NCBI GenBank assembly: GCA_900316675.1
Contig: ONDR01000015.1
Coordinates: 1-50,814 of the forward strand
Length of the DNA stretch: 50,814 bases
Reading direction: 5' to 3'
Source of the DNA: an uncultured Bacteroidales bacterium
Lineage (GTDB): Bacteria; Bacteroidota; Bacteroidia; Bacteroidales; UBA932
Below, in pieces: positions 8,005 through 16,881 of the stretch. The stretch's first letter is position 1. Each line of letters opens with the position of its first letter. Below the pieces are notes generated by a model that worked only from the letters and a program-made list of their open reading frames with translations, did not search any database and was not told the DNA's origin. The translations under genes were made by a program, and so were the position numbers.

Positions 8005-8808
8005 ATGAAAAAGTTTTTCATGTTTTTGGCAGTAGCTGGTCTTATGACCTTCTCTGCAAACATCGCTTCAGCTCAGGACGAGCAGGCAGATGCTGCCGCT
8101 ACTGAGGCAACTGAGGTTGTTGAAAACAATGCAGTTACTTCAGCTGCAGACCTTTTCAAGGGTTCTGGCGAGGAAATTCCTCTTCACCAGGCTATTAAGA
8201 CAAAGTTCATCGAGGGTGGTGCAGGCTTCATGGCTCTCATCGTTATCTGCTTGATCCTCGGTCTTGCACTCGCAGTAGAGCGCATCCTTTATCTGAACTT
8301 TGCAAAGGTTAACGTTAAGAAGCTTCTCACCAGCGTTGAGGACGCACTCCAGAACGGTGGTATCGAGGCTGCAAAGGACGTTTGCCGTAACACCCGCGGT
8401 CCTGTAGCAAGCATCTTCTATCAGGGTCTCCTCCGTTACGACCAGGGTCTTGACGTAGTAGAGAAATCTATCGTTTCTTACGGTTCTGTTCAGATGAGCC
8501 AGCTCGAGAACGGTCTTTCATGGATTTCCCTCTTCATCGCCATTGCTCCTTCACTCGGATTCCTTGGTACCGTTATCGGTATGATCCAGGCATTCGATGC
8601 TATCCAGGCTGCTGGTGATATTTCTCCTAACGTTGTTGCCGGTGGTATGAAGGTTGCCCTTATCACAACCGTTGCAGGTTTGATCGTAGCTATGATCCTC
8701 CAGATCTTCTACAACTACATCCTTGCAAAGATCGACTCTATCACCATCGATATGGAAGATTCTTCAATCTCCCTCATCGACATCCTTACAAAGTACAACA
8801 AGAAGTAA
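8005..8808 (+). CDS. exbB: MotA/TolQ/ExbB proton-channel protein
   Basis: A 267-residue inner-membrane protein that with ExbD converts the proton motive force into movement of TonB-type transducers. It has an N-terminal signal-like segment (MKKFFMFLAVAGLM, cut after about Ala23), an acidic linker, then three membrane helices: about 75-93, a pair around LENGLSWISLFIAIAPSLGFLGTVIGMIQAF, and VALITTVAGLIVAMILQIFYNYI. The LGFLGTVIGM stretch is the family hallmark. The ATG at 8005 is chosen over one at 7933 because it gives the signal peptide and has a leader behind a good promoter. Codons are strongly biased, suggesting high expression. Confidence 0.92.
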   Translation: MKKFFMFLAVAGLMTFSANIASAQDEQADAAATEATEVVENNAVTSAADLFKGSGEEIPLHQAIKTKFIEGGAGFMALIVICLILGLALAVERILYLNFAKVNVKKLLTSVEDALQNGGIEAAKDVCRNTRGPVASIFYQGLLRYDQGLDVVEKSIVSYGSVQMSQLENGLSWISLFIAIAPSLGFLGTVIGMIQAFDAIQAAGDISPNVVAGGMKVALITTVAGLIVAMILQIFYNYILAKIDSITIDMEDSSISLIDILTKYNKK

Positions 8809-8820
8809 TTTGTCCTTACA

Positions 8821-9267
8821 ATGGGAAAACAGAATAAAATATTCAAATGGATAATGTTGGCGCTGATGGCCATCAGCCTCGTCGTCGTTATCCTGGGCTT
8901 CTTCAAGGGTTACCCTGACGCCCCGGTTAATGACAACGGTACTGTTGACCCTGTGCTCTACTGGACATACGCAATGGTCATCCTGGCTATTGTATGCGCA
9001 GTAGTAGTCAGCGTGTTCATCATGGCCGCCAACAATCCCAAGAGCCTTGTCAAGCTCGGAATCGGCCTTGTATGCGTAGCTGTAGTTTGCGTTATCGCAT
9101 ACGTTCTGGCTTCTGGTTCCGAACCCCTGGCTTACACCGGAGAGCCCGTTACTGACGGCACTCTTAAGCTCACTGATACCATCTTGAATCTTACCTGGTT
9201 TGCAGGCGCCGCAGCGATTCTTTCCATCATTGTAGGCGAAATTGCCAGCAGGGTACGTAAAAACTAA
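8821..9267 (+). CDS. Four-helix membrane protein of the Exb operon, unknown function
   Basis: A 148-residue protein with predicted membrane helices at about 10-28, 47-69, 77-97 and 126-143, joined by short loops; the first loop carries YPDAPVNDNGTVDP. No motif identifies a function. It lies 12 bases after exbB and six bases before exbD, so it is very probably made with them. I infer an accessory subunit of the ExbB/ExbD motor. Confidence 0.75.
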   Translation: MGKQNKIFKWIMLALMAISLVVVILGFFKGYPDAPVNDNGTVDPVLYWTYAMVILAIVCAVVVSVFIMAANNPKSLVKLGIGLVCVAVVCVIAYVLASGSEPLAYTGEPVTDGTLKLTDTILNLTWFAGAAAILSIIVGEIASRVRKN

Positions 9268-9273
9268 AGTGCT

Positions 9274-9852
9274 ATGGGTAAGAAAAAAACACCTGCGATT
9301 AACTCAAGTTCAACGGCGGACATCGCGTTCCTGCTCCTGTGCTACTTCCTCATGACTACAACCATGGGATCACAGACAGGTCTTAACAGACGTCTCCCGC
9401 CTATGCCTGACAAGGAAGACCAACAACAGGATATTAAGCTTAACCGCCGTAATATCATCATCGTCAGGATTAACTCAAACGACAGACTTCTCGCCGGTAG
9501 TGAACCCCTAGACATCAGCCAGCTTAAAGACAAAATCAAGGAATTCCTTTCAAATCCTGCTAACGATCCTTCACTCCCTGAAAAGGAGCCCAAGCATATC
9601 GAAGGCTTTGGCGAGTATCCCGTTTCAAAGGGCGTTATCTCCCTTCAGAACGACCGTGGTACCAGCTACAGAGCTTACATTGCAGTACAGAACGAGCTTG
9701 TAAAAGCAATTAACGAGCTTCGTGACGAATTCTCTTCCAAGAACTTTGGTAAGAAATTCGCCAACCTGTCAGAGGAAAAGCAGAAGATTGTAAAAGACGC
9801 TATACCTCAGAACATCTCTGAGGCAGAGCCTAAGGATACCGGTAAAAAATAA
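9274..9852 (+). CDS. exbD: ExbD/TolR-family biopolymer transport protein
   Basis: A 192-residue single-span protein: short cytoplasmic start, membrane helix ADIAFLLLCYFLMTTTM with the proton-carrying Asp at position 16, then a periplasmic domain that is longer than in E. coli ExbD (141 residues). It is the first of two tandem ExbD genes, separated by only 13 bases, a common layout in Bacteroidota. The periplasmic part includes a Lys/Glu-rich tail (EEKQKIVKDAIPQNISEAEPK). Confidence 0.9.
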   Translation: MGKKKTPAINSSSTADIAFLLLCYFLMTTTMGSQTGLNRRLPPMPDKEDQQQDIKLNRRNIIIVRINSNDRLLAGSEPLDISQLKDKIKEFLSNPANDPSLPEKEPKHIEGFGEYPVSKGVISLQNDRGTSYRAYIAVQNELVKAINELRDEFSSKNFGKKFANLSEEKQKIVKDAIPQNISEAEPKDTGKK

Positions 9853-9865
9853 GGAGGAATAGAAT

Positions 9866-10333
9866 ATGTCAAAATTCGGTGGCAGCAACAACAAGAAAGA
9901 GGTGCCGGCAGTAACTTCCAGCTCCCTCTCAGATATCGTGTTCATGCTCCTGTTCTTCTTTATGGTTACCACTCAGTTGCGCGAAACTGAGAATAAGGTC
10001 ATCGTAAAACTTCCTGAAGCATCGGAAGTTGTTAAACTCGAGAGGAAAGACCTGGCTACATACATCAACATCGGTCAGCCTACAAGAAACCTTCAGGCTA
10101 CCTATGGTACAGATGCTCGTATCCAGCTCAATGATGCAATCAAGACTATCGAGGATATCCGTGACTTTATCGCAGCAGAGCGTGAGTCTAAAGATGAGAA
10201 AGATCGTTCTTTGATGACTACCGTTATCAAGGGCGACATGGATGTCAGAATGGGTATCATTACTGATATTAAGCAGGAGCTCAGACGTTGCTCCGCGCTT
10301 AAAATCATGTACCAAGCAAGAAAAGCTGAGTAA
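9866..10333 (+). CDS. exbD: ExbD/TolR-family biopolymer transport protein (second copy)
   Basis: A 155-residue protein with one membrane helix (SDIVFMLLFFFMVTTQL) holding the conserved Asp at position 23, followed by a compact periplasmic domain ending in EIRRC/ELRRCSALKIMYQ-like helix. It is preceded by a strong AGGAGG-like ribosome site (AAGGAGGAAT). Together with the 192-residue paralogue it could form the two-chain ExbD dimer inside the ExbB pentamer. The operon ends at the terminator at 10352. Confidence 0.9.
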   Translation: MSKFGGSNNKKEVPAVTSSSLSDIVFMLLFFFMVTTQLRETENKVIVKLPEASEVVKLERKDLATYINIGQPTRNLQATYGTDARIQLNDAIKTIEDIRDFIAAERESKDEKDRSLMTTVIKGDMDVRMGIITDIKQELRRCSALKIMYQARKAE

Positions 10334-10351
10334 TCAGCTGTCAATATTATT

Positions 10352-10390
10352 AAAGAAAGCCTTTCCACTACGGAGAGGCTTTCTTTTTAC
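10352..10390 (+). terminator. Terminator of the exbB-exbD operon
   Basis: A 15-bp stem (10352-10366 with 10372-10386, one G-U pair) with a five-base loop and a T-rich 3' arm. It closes the Exb operon before asnS. Confidence 0.88.
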
Positions 10391-10402
10391 AATGATAATC
10401 AC

Positions 10403-10410
10403 TATCTTTG
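10403..10410 (+). promoter_or_regulatory. -7 box (TATCTTTG) for asnS
   Basis: TATCTTTG at 10403-10410 lies 34 bases before the asnS ATG. The -33 position (10381-10383) reads TTC instead of TTG, one base off, and overlaps the 3' arm of the preceding terminator. Confidence 0.5.
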
Positions 10411-10443
10411 CAAGAATAAACGATACTACATATCTATAATTAT

Positions 10444-11844
10444 ATGGAAACTCTCAAGAGAACCAAGGTAAAAGACCTTCTTAACAGTGCACCCGGCGCA
10501 GAAGTACTTGCAAAAGGCTGGGTTAGGACAAAACGCGGTAACAAACAGGTAAAATTCATAGCGTTGAATGACGGTTCAACCGTAAAGAATATTCAGGTAG
10601 TAGCCAACTGTGAGCTTATTGACGAAGAAACCCTCAAGAAGGTTACAACCGGTGCAAGCCTCCAGGTTGTAGGTACTCTTACAGAGTCTATCGGAAGCGG
10701 CCAGGCTGTAGAAATCCAGGCTTCAAAGATTGAGGTTCTGGGCGAATGCGATCCTATGCGCTTCCCTCTCCAGAAGAAGGACACCACACTTGAGTACCTC
10801 AGGACAGTTGCACACATGAGGCTCAGGACAAACACCTTCGGTGCCGTCCTTCGTATCCGTCACGCAATGGCCTTTGCCATCCATAAATTCTTCAACGACA
10901 AGGGTTTCGTATATCTTCATACTCCCCTTATCACCGAGTCTGACGCAGAGGGTGCAGGCGATATGTTCCAGGTTACTACCATGGACCTTGCAAACGTACC
11001 CGTACACAACGGTAAAGTAGACTTCAGCAAGGATTTCTTTGGCAAGAAGACCTCCCTTACCGTAAGCGGCCAGCTTGAAGGCGAGCTTGGAGCAACAGCC
11101 GTAGGCGAAATCTACACCTTCGGTCCTACCTTCCGCGCAGAAAACTCCAACACTCCCCGCCACCTGGCAGAGTTCTGGATGATAGAGCCGGAAATGGCGT
11201 TCTACGACATTAACGACAACATGGCCCTTGCAGAGGAGTTCGTAAAATACCTTGTACAGTACGCCCTTGACAACTGCATGGACGACCTCCAGTTCCTGAA
11301 CGACAAATACGACGACGGCCTTATCGAAAGGCTTCGCAGCGTTCTTGGAATTGCATTCCAGAAGGTTACCTACACCCAGGCAGTGGAGATCCTGGAAGAA
11401 GCCATCAAGAACGGCCAGAAGTTCGAGTATCCCGTACACTGGGGTACAGACTTCCAGAGCGAACACGAGCGCTATCTTGTAGAGAAGCACTTCGGCAAGC
11501 CGGTTATCCTCATTGACTTCCCTAAGGACATCAAGGCCTTCTATATGAAGCAGAACGAGGACGGCCGTACCGTACGCGGAATGGACGTACTCTTCCCCAA
11601 GATTGGAGAAATCATTGGCGGTTCAGAGCGTGAGGCTTCCCTGGAGAAACTGGAGCAGCGCATCGACGAGCTTGGAATGAGCCGCAAGAATCTGGAGTGG
11701 TACATTGATACACGACGCTACGGAACAGTGCCTCACAGCGGCTTCGGACTTGGCTTCGAGCGCCTGCTGCTGTTTGTTACAGGCATGGCCAACATCCGCG
11801 ACGTCATCCCCTTCCCCAGGACTCCTAAGAACGCTGAGTTTTAA
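10444..11844 (+). CDS. asnS: Asparaginyl-tRNA synthetase
   Basis: A 466-residue class II aminoacyl-tRNA synthetase that charges tRNA-Asn. An N-terminal OB-fold anticodon-binding domain (about residues 10-110) precedes the catalytic core with motif 2 ([22 protein letters not shown]) and motif 3 ([15 protein letters not shown]). The C-terminal [17 protein letters not shown] ending (here [18 protein letters not shown]) is diagnostic of AsnRS. Length and order of parts are normal. Confidence 0.97.
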   Translation: METLKRTKVKDLLNSAPGAEVLAKGWVRTKRGNKQVKFIALNDGSTVKNIQVVANCELIDEETLKKVTTGASLQVVGTLTESIGSGQAVEIQASKIEVLGECDPMRFPLQKKDTTLEYLRTVAHMRLRTNTFGAVLRIRHAMAFAIHKFFNDKGFVYLHTPLITESDAEGAGDMFQVTTMDLANVPVHNGKVDFSKDFFGKKTSLTVSGQLEGELGATAVGEIYTFGPTFRAENSNTPRHLAEFWMIEPEMAFYDINDNMALAEEFVKYLVQYALDNCMDDLQFLNDKYDDGLIERLRSVLGIAFQKVTYTQAVEILEEAIKNGQKFEYPVHWGTDFQSEHERYLVEKHFGKPVILIDFPKDIKAFYMKQNEDGRTVRGMDVLFPKIGEIIGGSEREASLEKLEQRIDELGMSRKNLEWYIDTRRYGTVPHSGFGLGFERLLLFVTGMANIRDVIPFPRTPKNAEF

Positions 11845-11882
11845 CTTCGTTAAAAAATTATAAACGATCACCCCTCCTCGGT

Positions 11883-11904
11883 CCTCCCCTGACCGTAGGG
11901 GAGG
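11883..11904 (+). terminator. Hairpin between asnS and udk
   Basis: CCTCCCC (11883-11889) pairs with GGGGAGG (11898-11904) over an eight-base loop, 39 bases after the asnS stop and 20 before the udk ATG. No T-run follows, so it is either a weak terminator or a leader structure that sets udk expression. Confidence 0.5.
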
Positions 11905-11923
11905 AAGTTATTAAGGAAAAGAT

Positions 11924-12544
11924 ATGTTAGTAATCGGTATTGCCGGAGGTTCCGGTTCAGGTAAGACAACGGTCGTAAGGGCTATTACAAAACAACTCCA
12001 GGGCCGCGTAGTCGTGATTCCCCAGGATTCATACTACAAAGATTCAAGCCATCTTCCCCCTGAAGAAAGGCAGAAAATCAATTTTGACCATCCGGACGCA
12101 ATTGACTGGAAGCTGCTTTGCCAGCAGATTCGCGAACTTAAACAGGGCAATACCATTGAGCAGCCGGTATATTCATACATAACCTGCTCCCGTTCCAAGA
12201 CGGAAACAGTGACCGTAGAGCCGGCAGAGGTTATTATCGTAGAAGGTATCCTCATCTTTACCTGCAAAGAGCTCAGGGACCAGATGAATATCAAGATTTT
12301 TGTGGATGCAGACGACGACGACCGCCTGATGCGAATCATCGTCCGCGACATTGCAGAGCGCGGCAGAACCATCGAATCTGCAATAGATCACTATTGCGCA
12401 ACGGTTAAGCCCATGCACCTTCAGTTCATCGAACCCAGCAAGCGCTACGCAGACATAGTTATCCCTCAGGGCGGCCATAACAAGGTTGCTATCGACGTTA
12501 TTTCTGCAACGGTAGAAAGAGCCCTGAGCCGCATTAAGAAATAA
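11924..12544 (+). CDS. udk: Uridine kinase
   Basis: A 206-residue pyrimidine-salvage kinase making UMP/CMP from uridine/cytidine. The P-loop GGSGSGKTT starts at residue 8. IPQDSYYKD, NFDHPDAIDW, QPVYSY and VEGILIF follow as in the family, and FVDADDDDRLMRIIVRDIAERGR forms the lid. It may act with cytidine deaminase (48766-49239) and the nucleoside permease (38688-39917) in nucleoside salvage. The TonB-like gene starts eight bases later. Confidence 0.95.
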   Translation: MLVIGIAGGSGSGKTTVVRAITKQLQGRVVVIPQDSYYKDSSHLPPEERQKINFDHPDAIDWKLLCQQIRELKQGNTIEQPVYSYITCSRSKTETVTVEPAEVIIVEGILIFTCKELRDQMNIKIFVDADDDDRLMRIIVRDIAERGRTIESAIDHYCATVKPMHLQFIEPSKRYADIVIPQGGHNKVAIDVISATVERALSRIKK

Positions 12545-12552
12545 GCCCCGCT

Positions 12553-13293
12553 ATGAGCTTCAGGAGCGAAGATAAGGCAGGATTGTATATCACGGTGTCA
12601 GTTCACCTGGCAGTGATTATAATCCTGCTCTTGTATAAAATAGGCTCCTTCGCCGCTGATCAGGACAAATATATCATGGACTTCAGCGCTGCGGTCGACG
12701 AAATTGAAGATGTAAAGCAGAAGGCCGTCCCTGCCGTCAAGGAAGAAGATCTTTCTTTTGACGAGCTCATTGCCCGCCGCGTAGAGCAGCTCATAGCAGG
12801 AAATACCGGCACAGACTTTAAAAACATCGCCACAGACCGCTCCAACACCCTTAAGGACGACAGGGGCACCGATGCAGATAAGTTGTACGAGGACGCCCGC
12901 CGCCTTGCCAAAGAACTTAAGGACGGCATCCAGTTGGACGAGCCCGACGACTCTTACGTTCAGCAGAACAGCAAAAAAGAGACTAAACAAGAAAAGAAAG
13001 TCAAGGAGTACAGCGGCCCCTCCGTAGTATCCTATTCCCTTGACGGACGAAAGGCTTCAAGGCTGCCAATTCCTGCCTACAGATGCTTTGCCGGCGGCAT
13101 GGTAACCGTTCTTATAGTCGTAGACAATGCCGGCAAGGTGATTGACGCAAAGGTGCAGGATGCAACGTCGTCAAGCGACAAATGCCTGCGTGATTTCGCC
13201 GTAAAGGCTGCCAAGATGAGCCGCTTCTCTACAAATACAAAAGCCCCCGCACGGCAGCACGGGGACATTGTTTATCAGTTTATAGCTCAGTAG
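12553..13293 (+). CDS. TonB-like energy transducer / TonB C-terminal domain protein
   Basis: A 246-residue protein with one N-terminal membrane helix (about residues 11-29), a long charged periplasmic linker and a C-terminal domain of about 85 residues that begins PIPAYRCFAGGMVTVLIVVDNAGKVIDAKV. This matches the TonB C-terminal fold (strand, glycine turn, strand, helix). The linker is Glu/Lys-rich rather than Pro-rich. ExbB/ExbD are 2.2 kb upstream and may power it. It converges with the S41 protease gene with one base between stop codons and no terminator. Confidence 0.75.
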   Translation: MSFRSEDKAGLYITVSVHLAVIIILLLYKIGSFAADQDKYIMDFSAAVDEIEDVKQKAVPAVKEEDLSFDELIARRVEQLIAGNTGTDFKNIATDRSNTLKDDRGTDADKLYEDARRLAKELKDGIQLDEPDDSYVQQNSKKETKQEKKVKEYSGPSVVSYSLDGRKASRLPIPAYRCFAGGMVTVLIVVDNAGKVIDAKVQDATSSSDKCLRDFAVKAAKMSRFSTNTKAPARQHGDIVYQFIAQ

Positions 13294-13294
13294 T

Positions 13295-14824
13295 TTATTC
13301 TGCGGTCAGGGCAACCTGTAAAGTGTTGTCCAAAGGCAAATACAACTTGTAATTGGCATTCTGGCCAAGTTTGGAGTATCTTCCTATAACAGAATGAAGC
13401 AGAGGCATCATATAGTACTCTGTACGAGCCCACTCCCCTTTTCCTGCATATACGCCCTGCCTGGCTGCAAAGCTAAGGAATGAAGCCGGGATATTGATAG
13501 CCTCGAAGAAATCTTCAAGGGCTCCGTAGCTGTCAATCACGCTCAGGCGCTTCTTATACTTATCAAAAATATATGAAGCATACTTAACAGGAATGGCCTT
13601 GCGGTTGCACTTAATATAAAAATCCGTCATTCTGGTTGTGTCGATGGGCACAAAGATATCAGGAATTATACCGCCATTGGTCTTTATGGTATCGGTACCA
13701 AAGACCTCGCCGGAAACATAACGCTGGTAAATGTCAGCATTATAATCCTCTCCGTCCTTGTAGGGACGCTGGATGCATCGGCCGGAAGGAGTATAGTATC
13801 TGGCCACGGAAATCCTGACTGCAGAGCCGTCGGTAAAGTACAGCGGCTCCTGAACAAGGCCCTTGCCAAATGAACGGCGGCCAATTATAAGGCCCCTGTG
13901 ATTATCCTGAATGGCACCTGCGAAAATCTCGCTGGAAGAAGCGCTGCCCTCGTTAAGCAAAACCTCAAGACTTACATCCTGAAGCAAGCCGCGGCCATCG
14001 GCCTTATACTCTTCCCTCTTGCGGTGCAGACCTTCAAGATAAACTATCACATCGCCCTTCTTAAGGAAGAGGTTGCTAAGCAGCAGGGCCTGGTTAAAAT
14101 AGCCTCCGGTATTGTCCCTAAGATCCATAATAAGGCGCTTCATACCGGCTCCTACAAGGTCCAGGGCCTCTTTTGCAACTTCTGTATAAGTGGTTGCAGA
14201 GAACTTGACAAGACGGATGTATCCTGTGGTGTCGTTAAGCATGAATGCAGCATCCACGCTGTGCAGAGGAATCTTTGCACGTACTATGTCAAAGTCCACA
14301 ATCTCTTTGTCGCGGCTTATCTTAATGGCCACATGCGAGCCAGCCGGGCCCTTAATCTTTTTGACGATGCTGTCCTGGGGGCACTTTACGCCGGCGATGA
14401 TTTCATCGTCCACCTGAAGGATTCGGTCTCCGGGCAAAAGTCCGGCCGCCTCTGACGGGCCTCCGGCAATGACTTCCAGCACAATTGCAGTATCGTTAGG
14501 CACATTGAACTGTATGCCGATGCCGTCAAAATTGCCAATCAGGTCAGTTTCAGTCTCTTCCAGATCCTTTGGCGGGATATAGACGGAATGAGGATCCAGA
14601 CTGGCGAGGGCGGCGGCAATGGCTGCTTCCGTCACGTCGCTGACATTGACAGTGTCGACATAATTCTCCTGAACCTGCTGGAGCACAAGGTTAAGCTTGC
14701 TCCAGTCACGGTCGCTCACGGCCTTACGGCGCTGCTTTGTGGCAGTGTCTACAATTATGGTCGAAAGTATGCCGATGGCTACGCCCAGAAGGGCTATAGG
14801 CAATGCAGATTTATTATTACTCAT
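13295..14824 (-). CDS. C-terminal processing peptidase, S41 family
   Basis: A 509-residue periplasmic serine protease. It has an N-terminal membrane anchor (LPIALLGVAIGILSTIIV), a PDZ domain (about 95-175, GIGIQFNVP through GDRILQVDDE) and the S41 catalytic domain. The catalytic serine lies in LNEGSASSSEIFAGAIQD and the lysine in RRSFGKGLVQ, so the Ser-Lys dyad is intact. The roughly 150-residue C-terminal tail is of unknown fold. It follows the dCMP deaminase gene with an eight-base overlap (14817-14824). Confidence 0.93.
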   Translation of the reverse strand: MSNNKSALPIALLGVAIGILSTIIVDTATKQRRKAVSDRDWSKLNLVLQQVQENYVDTVNVSDVTEAAIAAALASLDPHSVYIPPKDLEETETDLIGNFDGIGIQFNVPNDTAIVLEVIAGGPSEAAGLLPGDRILQVDDEIIAGVKCPQDSIVKKIKGPAGSHVAIKISRDKEIVDFDIVRAKIPLHSVDAAFMLNDTTGYIRLVKFSATTYTEVAKEALDLVGAGMKRLIMDLRDNTGGYFNQALLLSNLFLKKGDVIVYLEGLHRKREEYKADGRGLLQDVSLEVLLNEGSASSSEIFAGAIQDNHRGLIIGRRSFGKGLVQEPLYFTDGSAVRISVARYYTPSGRCIQRPYKDGEDYNADIYQRYVSGEVFGTDTIKTNGGIIPDIFVPIDTTRMTDFYIKCNRKAIPVKYASYIFDKYKKRLSVIDSYGALEDFFEAINIPASFLSFAARQGVYAGKGEWARTEYYMMPLLHSVIGRYSKLGQNANYKLYLPLDNTLQVALTAE

Positions 14825-15224
14825 CTACCTGTTCTACTTCTATTCCGGCCCTTTTAAGCAGGTTGATTCCGTCGTCAAGACGATACTGCTCGCGGTATAC
14901 GACCCTCTTTATTCCGGACTGGATAATGAGCTTTGAACACTCAAGGCAAGGAGAAGCCGTCACATAAAGAGTTGCGCCCTCGCTGCTGTTGCCGGACTTT
15001 GCCACCTTTGATATGGCATTGGCCTCGGCATGCAGTACATAAGGCTTAGTAGCGCCGGATTCGTCCTCACATATGTTTTCAAAGCCGGACGGCGTACCAT
15101 TGTAGCCGTCCGAAATAATCATTTTATCCTTGACTATAAGCGCCCCAACCTGGCGGCGTTTGCAGTATGAGTTCTTAGCCCATATTGCTGCCATATCAAG
15201 GTAACTTTTGTCAAATTTTGCCAT
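14817..15224 (-). CDS. dCMP deaminase family protein
   Basis: A 135-residue zinc enzyme of the dCMP/ComEB deaminase group, predicted to turn dCMP into dUMP for thymidylate synthesis. Zinc ligands and the proton shuttle are His65 and Glu67 (LHAEANAI) plus Cys93 and Cys96 (PCLEC). The N-terminal block KRRQVGALIVKD is also typical. It overlaps the S41 gene and sits two bases after the acyl-CoA ligase gene, so these are one transcript. dUTPase (35897-36331) feeds the same dUMP pool. Confidence 0.92.
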   Translation of the reverse strand: MAKFDKSYLDMAAIWAKNSYCKRRQVGALIVKDKMIISDGYNGTPSGFENICEDESGATKPYVLHAEANAISKVAKSGNSSEGATLYVTASPCLECSKLIIQSGIKRVVYREQYRLDDGINLLKRAGIEVEQVDE

Positions 15225-15226
15225 AA

Positions 15227-16879
15227 TTACTGTCTCTGGTAGAGATAACGCTTGATGCTGCGTTTAGGAGTACGCTCGAAGTCCTCGGGCATAAACTCAA
15301 ACTTCTTGATCTTGGCGTAGTTAGGAATCTCGCGGTTAACCTCGGGCATAGCGTCCGTAAGCCTCTTTTCAAGCTGGGCGCGGCTCATGCCGTCAAGTTC
15401 TCCCTGATGGTAATCCGGATAGATAAGGGCTGTAAGACCTCCGTCTTCCTCTACAACCAGTGAATCCACAACATAAGTAAGGTTGTTGATTACGGCCTCA
15501 AGCTCCTCGGGATAGATATTCTGGCCGGAAGGACCAAGAATCATACACTTGGAGCGGCCACGCAGGTAAAGGTAGCCCTCGTCGTCCATTACACCCATAT
15601 CGCCGGTACGGAACCAACCGTCCTCGGTGAAGGAATTAGCAGTAGCTTCTTCGTTCTTATAATAGCCAAGGAATACGTTTGCACCGCGAACCTGAACCTC
15701 TCCGGGGATGTTTTCAGGGTCTTCGGAATCAATGCGGATTTCGTTATTGATGGCAGCTTTGCCACAAGAGCCAAGACGGGTCTTGTCCCAGTGTACGTAA
15801 GAAATGATAGGAGCGCACTCTGTCATTCCGTAACCTACGGTGTAAGGGAAGCTGATACGCTTGAAGAAGGCCTCAACCTCGGGGTTGAAAGCAGCACCAC
15901 CAAGGATAACTTCCTCGAAGCGGCCGCCGAAGGTGTTCACCAGCTCTGTACGTATCTTCTTGAGTATCATCTTGTCCAGGATAGGAATGTGGAAGAACAT
16001 CTTGTTCCTGTCAAGGATGGGTTTAAGCTTGGATTTGTAAATCTTCTCAATAATCAGAGGCACTGCAATAATGACATTAGGCTTGATCTCAGAGAAGGCC
16101 TGCATGATGATCTTGGGGCTGGGCACACGGGTAAGGAAGTGAACGTGTGAACCAACGCACATCTCAAAGATAAACTCGAACATGAAGCCGTACATGTGTG
16201 CAGAAGGCAACATGGCGACAACCTCTGAGTTGGGGCCCATCTGGGGCTCTGCGCCACAGGCAAACTGAACGTTAGAGAAGATGGCGCGGTAAGGAATCAT
16301 TACACCCTTAGAGAAGCCTGATGTTCCTGAGGTGTAGTTGATCATTGCAAGCTCGTCTGCAGAATCCTCGTAGTAATTGAGGTCTTCGGGACCGAAGTTG
16401 TTGGGATACTTCTTACCGAAGCTCTCGTTCAGGTGCTCACGTACATCTGCCAGCTCCTGGGTGCGTGCATACAGGAATTTGAAGGTATTGATCTGCACAA
16501 TTACCTGAAGGTCAGGCATTTCATCGGCTGAAAGGCCTTCCCAGATAACATCGTCCACAAAGAGGACCTTGGCCTCGCAGTGGTTCACCAGATAATGTAT
16601 GTTGCCGGGCTTGAACTCGTGCAGGATGGGCACCGGAACGGCACCGTATGTAAGGGCAGCCAGGAAGCTGACGCCCCAGTTGGCCTGGTTCCTTGAACAA
16701 ATGGCGACCTTGTCTCCTTTCTTAAGACCGCACTGCTCGAATGCAATCTGCAGTTTGGCTATTCTGCGTGCGACATCCCTGTAGCAGAGAGTTGCACCCT
16801 GATAGTTGGACAAAGCGGGACGGTCCCAATTCTTTTTGATGCTCTCCTGGAGCATTTTGTTTACTGAACGGAATTCCAT
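15227..16879 (-). CDS. AMP-forming acyl-CoA synthetase (long-chain type)
   Basis: A 550-residue ANL-superfamily enzyme that activates a carboxylic acid, most likely a fatty acid, through an acyl-adenylate. The phosphate loop INYTSGTSGFSKGV (about 183-196), the YGMTECAP motif and the hinge/GD motif WFRTGDMG, then LRGRSKCMILGPSGQNIYPEELE are all present. The catalytic lysine in the C-terminal domain (RTPKRSIKRY) is visible. Chain length cannot be inferred. Tightly packed with the genes on both sides. Confidence 0.9.
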   Translation of the reverse strand: MEFRSVNKMLQESIKKNWDRPALSNYQGATLCYRDVARRIAKLQIAFEQCGLKKGDKVAICSRNQANWGVSFLAALTYGAVPVPILHEFKPGNIHYLVNHCEAKVLFVDDVIWEGLSADEMPDLQVIVQINTFKFLYARTQELADVREHLNESFGKKYPNNFGPEDLNYYEDSADELAMINYTSGTSGFSKGVMIPYRAIFSNVQFACGAEPQMGPNSEVVAMLPSAHMYGFMFEFIFEMCVGSHVHFLTRVPSPKIIMQAFSEIKPNVIIAVPLIIEKIYKSKLKPILDRNKMFFHIPILDKMILKKIRTELVNTFGGRFEEVILGGAAFNPEVEAFFKRISFPYTVGYGMTECAPIISYVHWDKTRLGSCGKAAINNEIRIDSEDPENIPGEVQVRGANVFLGYYKNEEATANSFTEDGWFRTGDMGVMDDEGYLYLRGRSKCMILGPSGQNIYPEELEAVINNLTYVVDSLVVEEDGGLTALIYPDYHQGELDGMSRAQLEKRLTDAMPEVNREIPNYAKIKKFEFMPEDFERTPKRSIKRYLYQRQ

Positions 16880-16881
16880 TG

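Noticed and set aside
10723..11490. 255-codon open frame antisense to asnS
   Set aside because: It mirrors the codon pattern of asnS, which is unmistakable; Cys/Val/Gly-rich composition is typical of a shadow frame.
13280..13310. Terminator between the TonB-like and S41 genes
   Set aside because: Only one base separates the stop codons and no inverted repeat with a T-run is visible.
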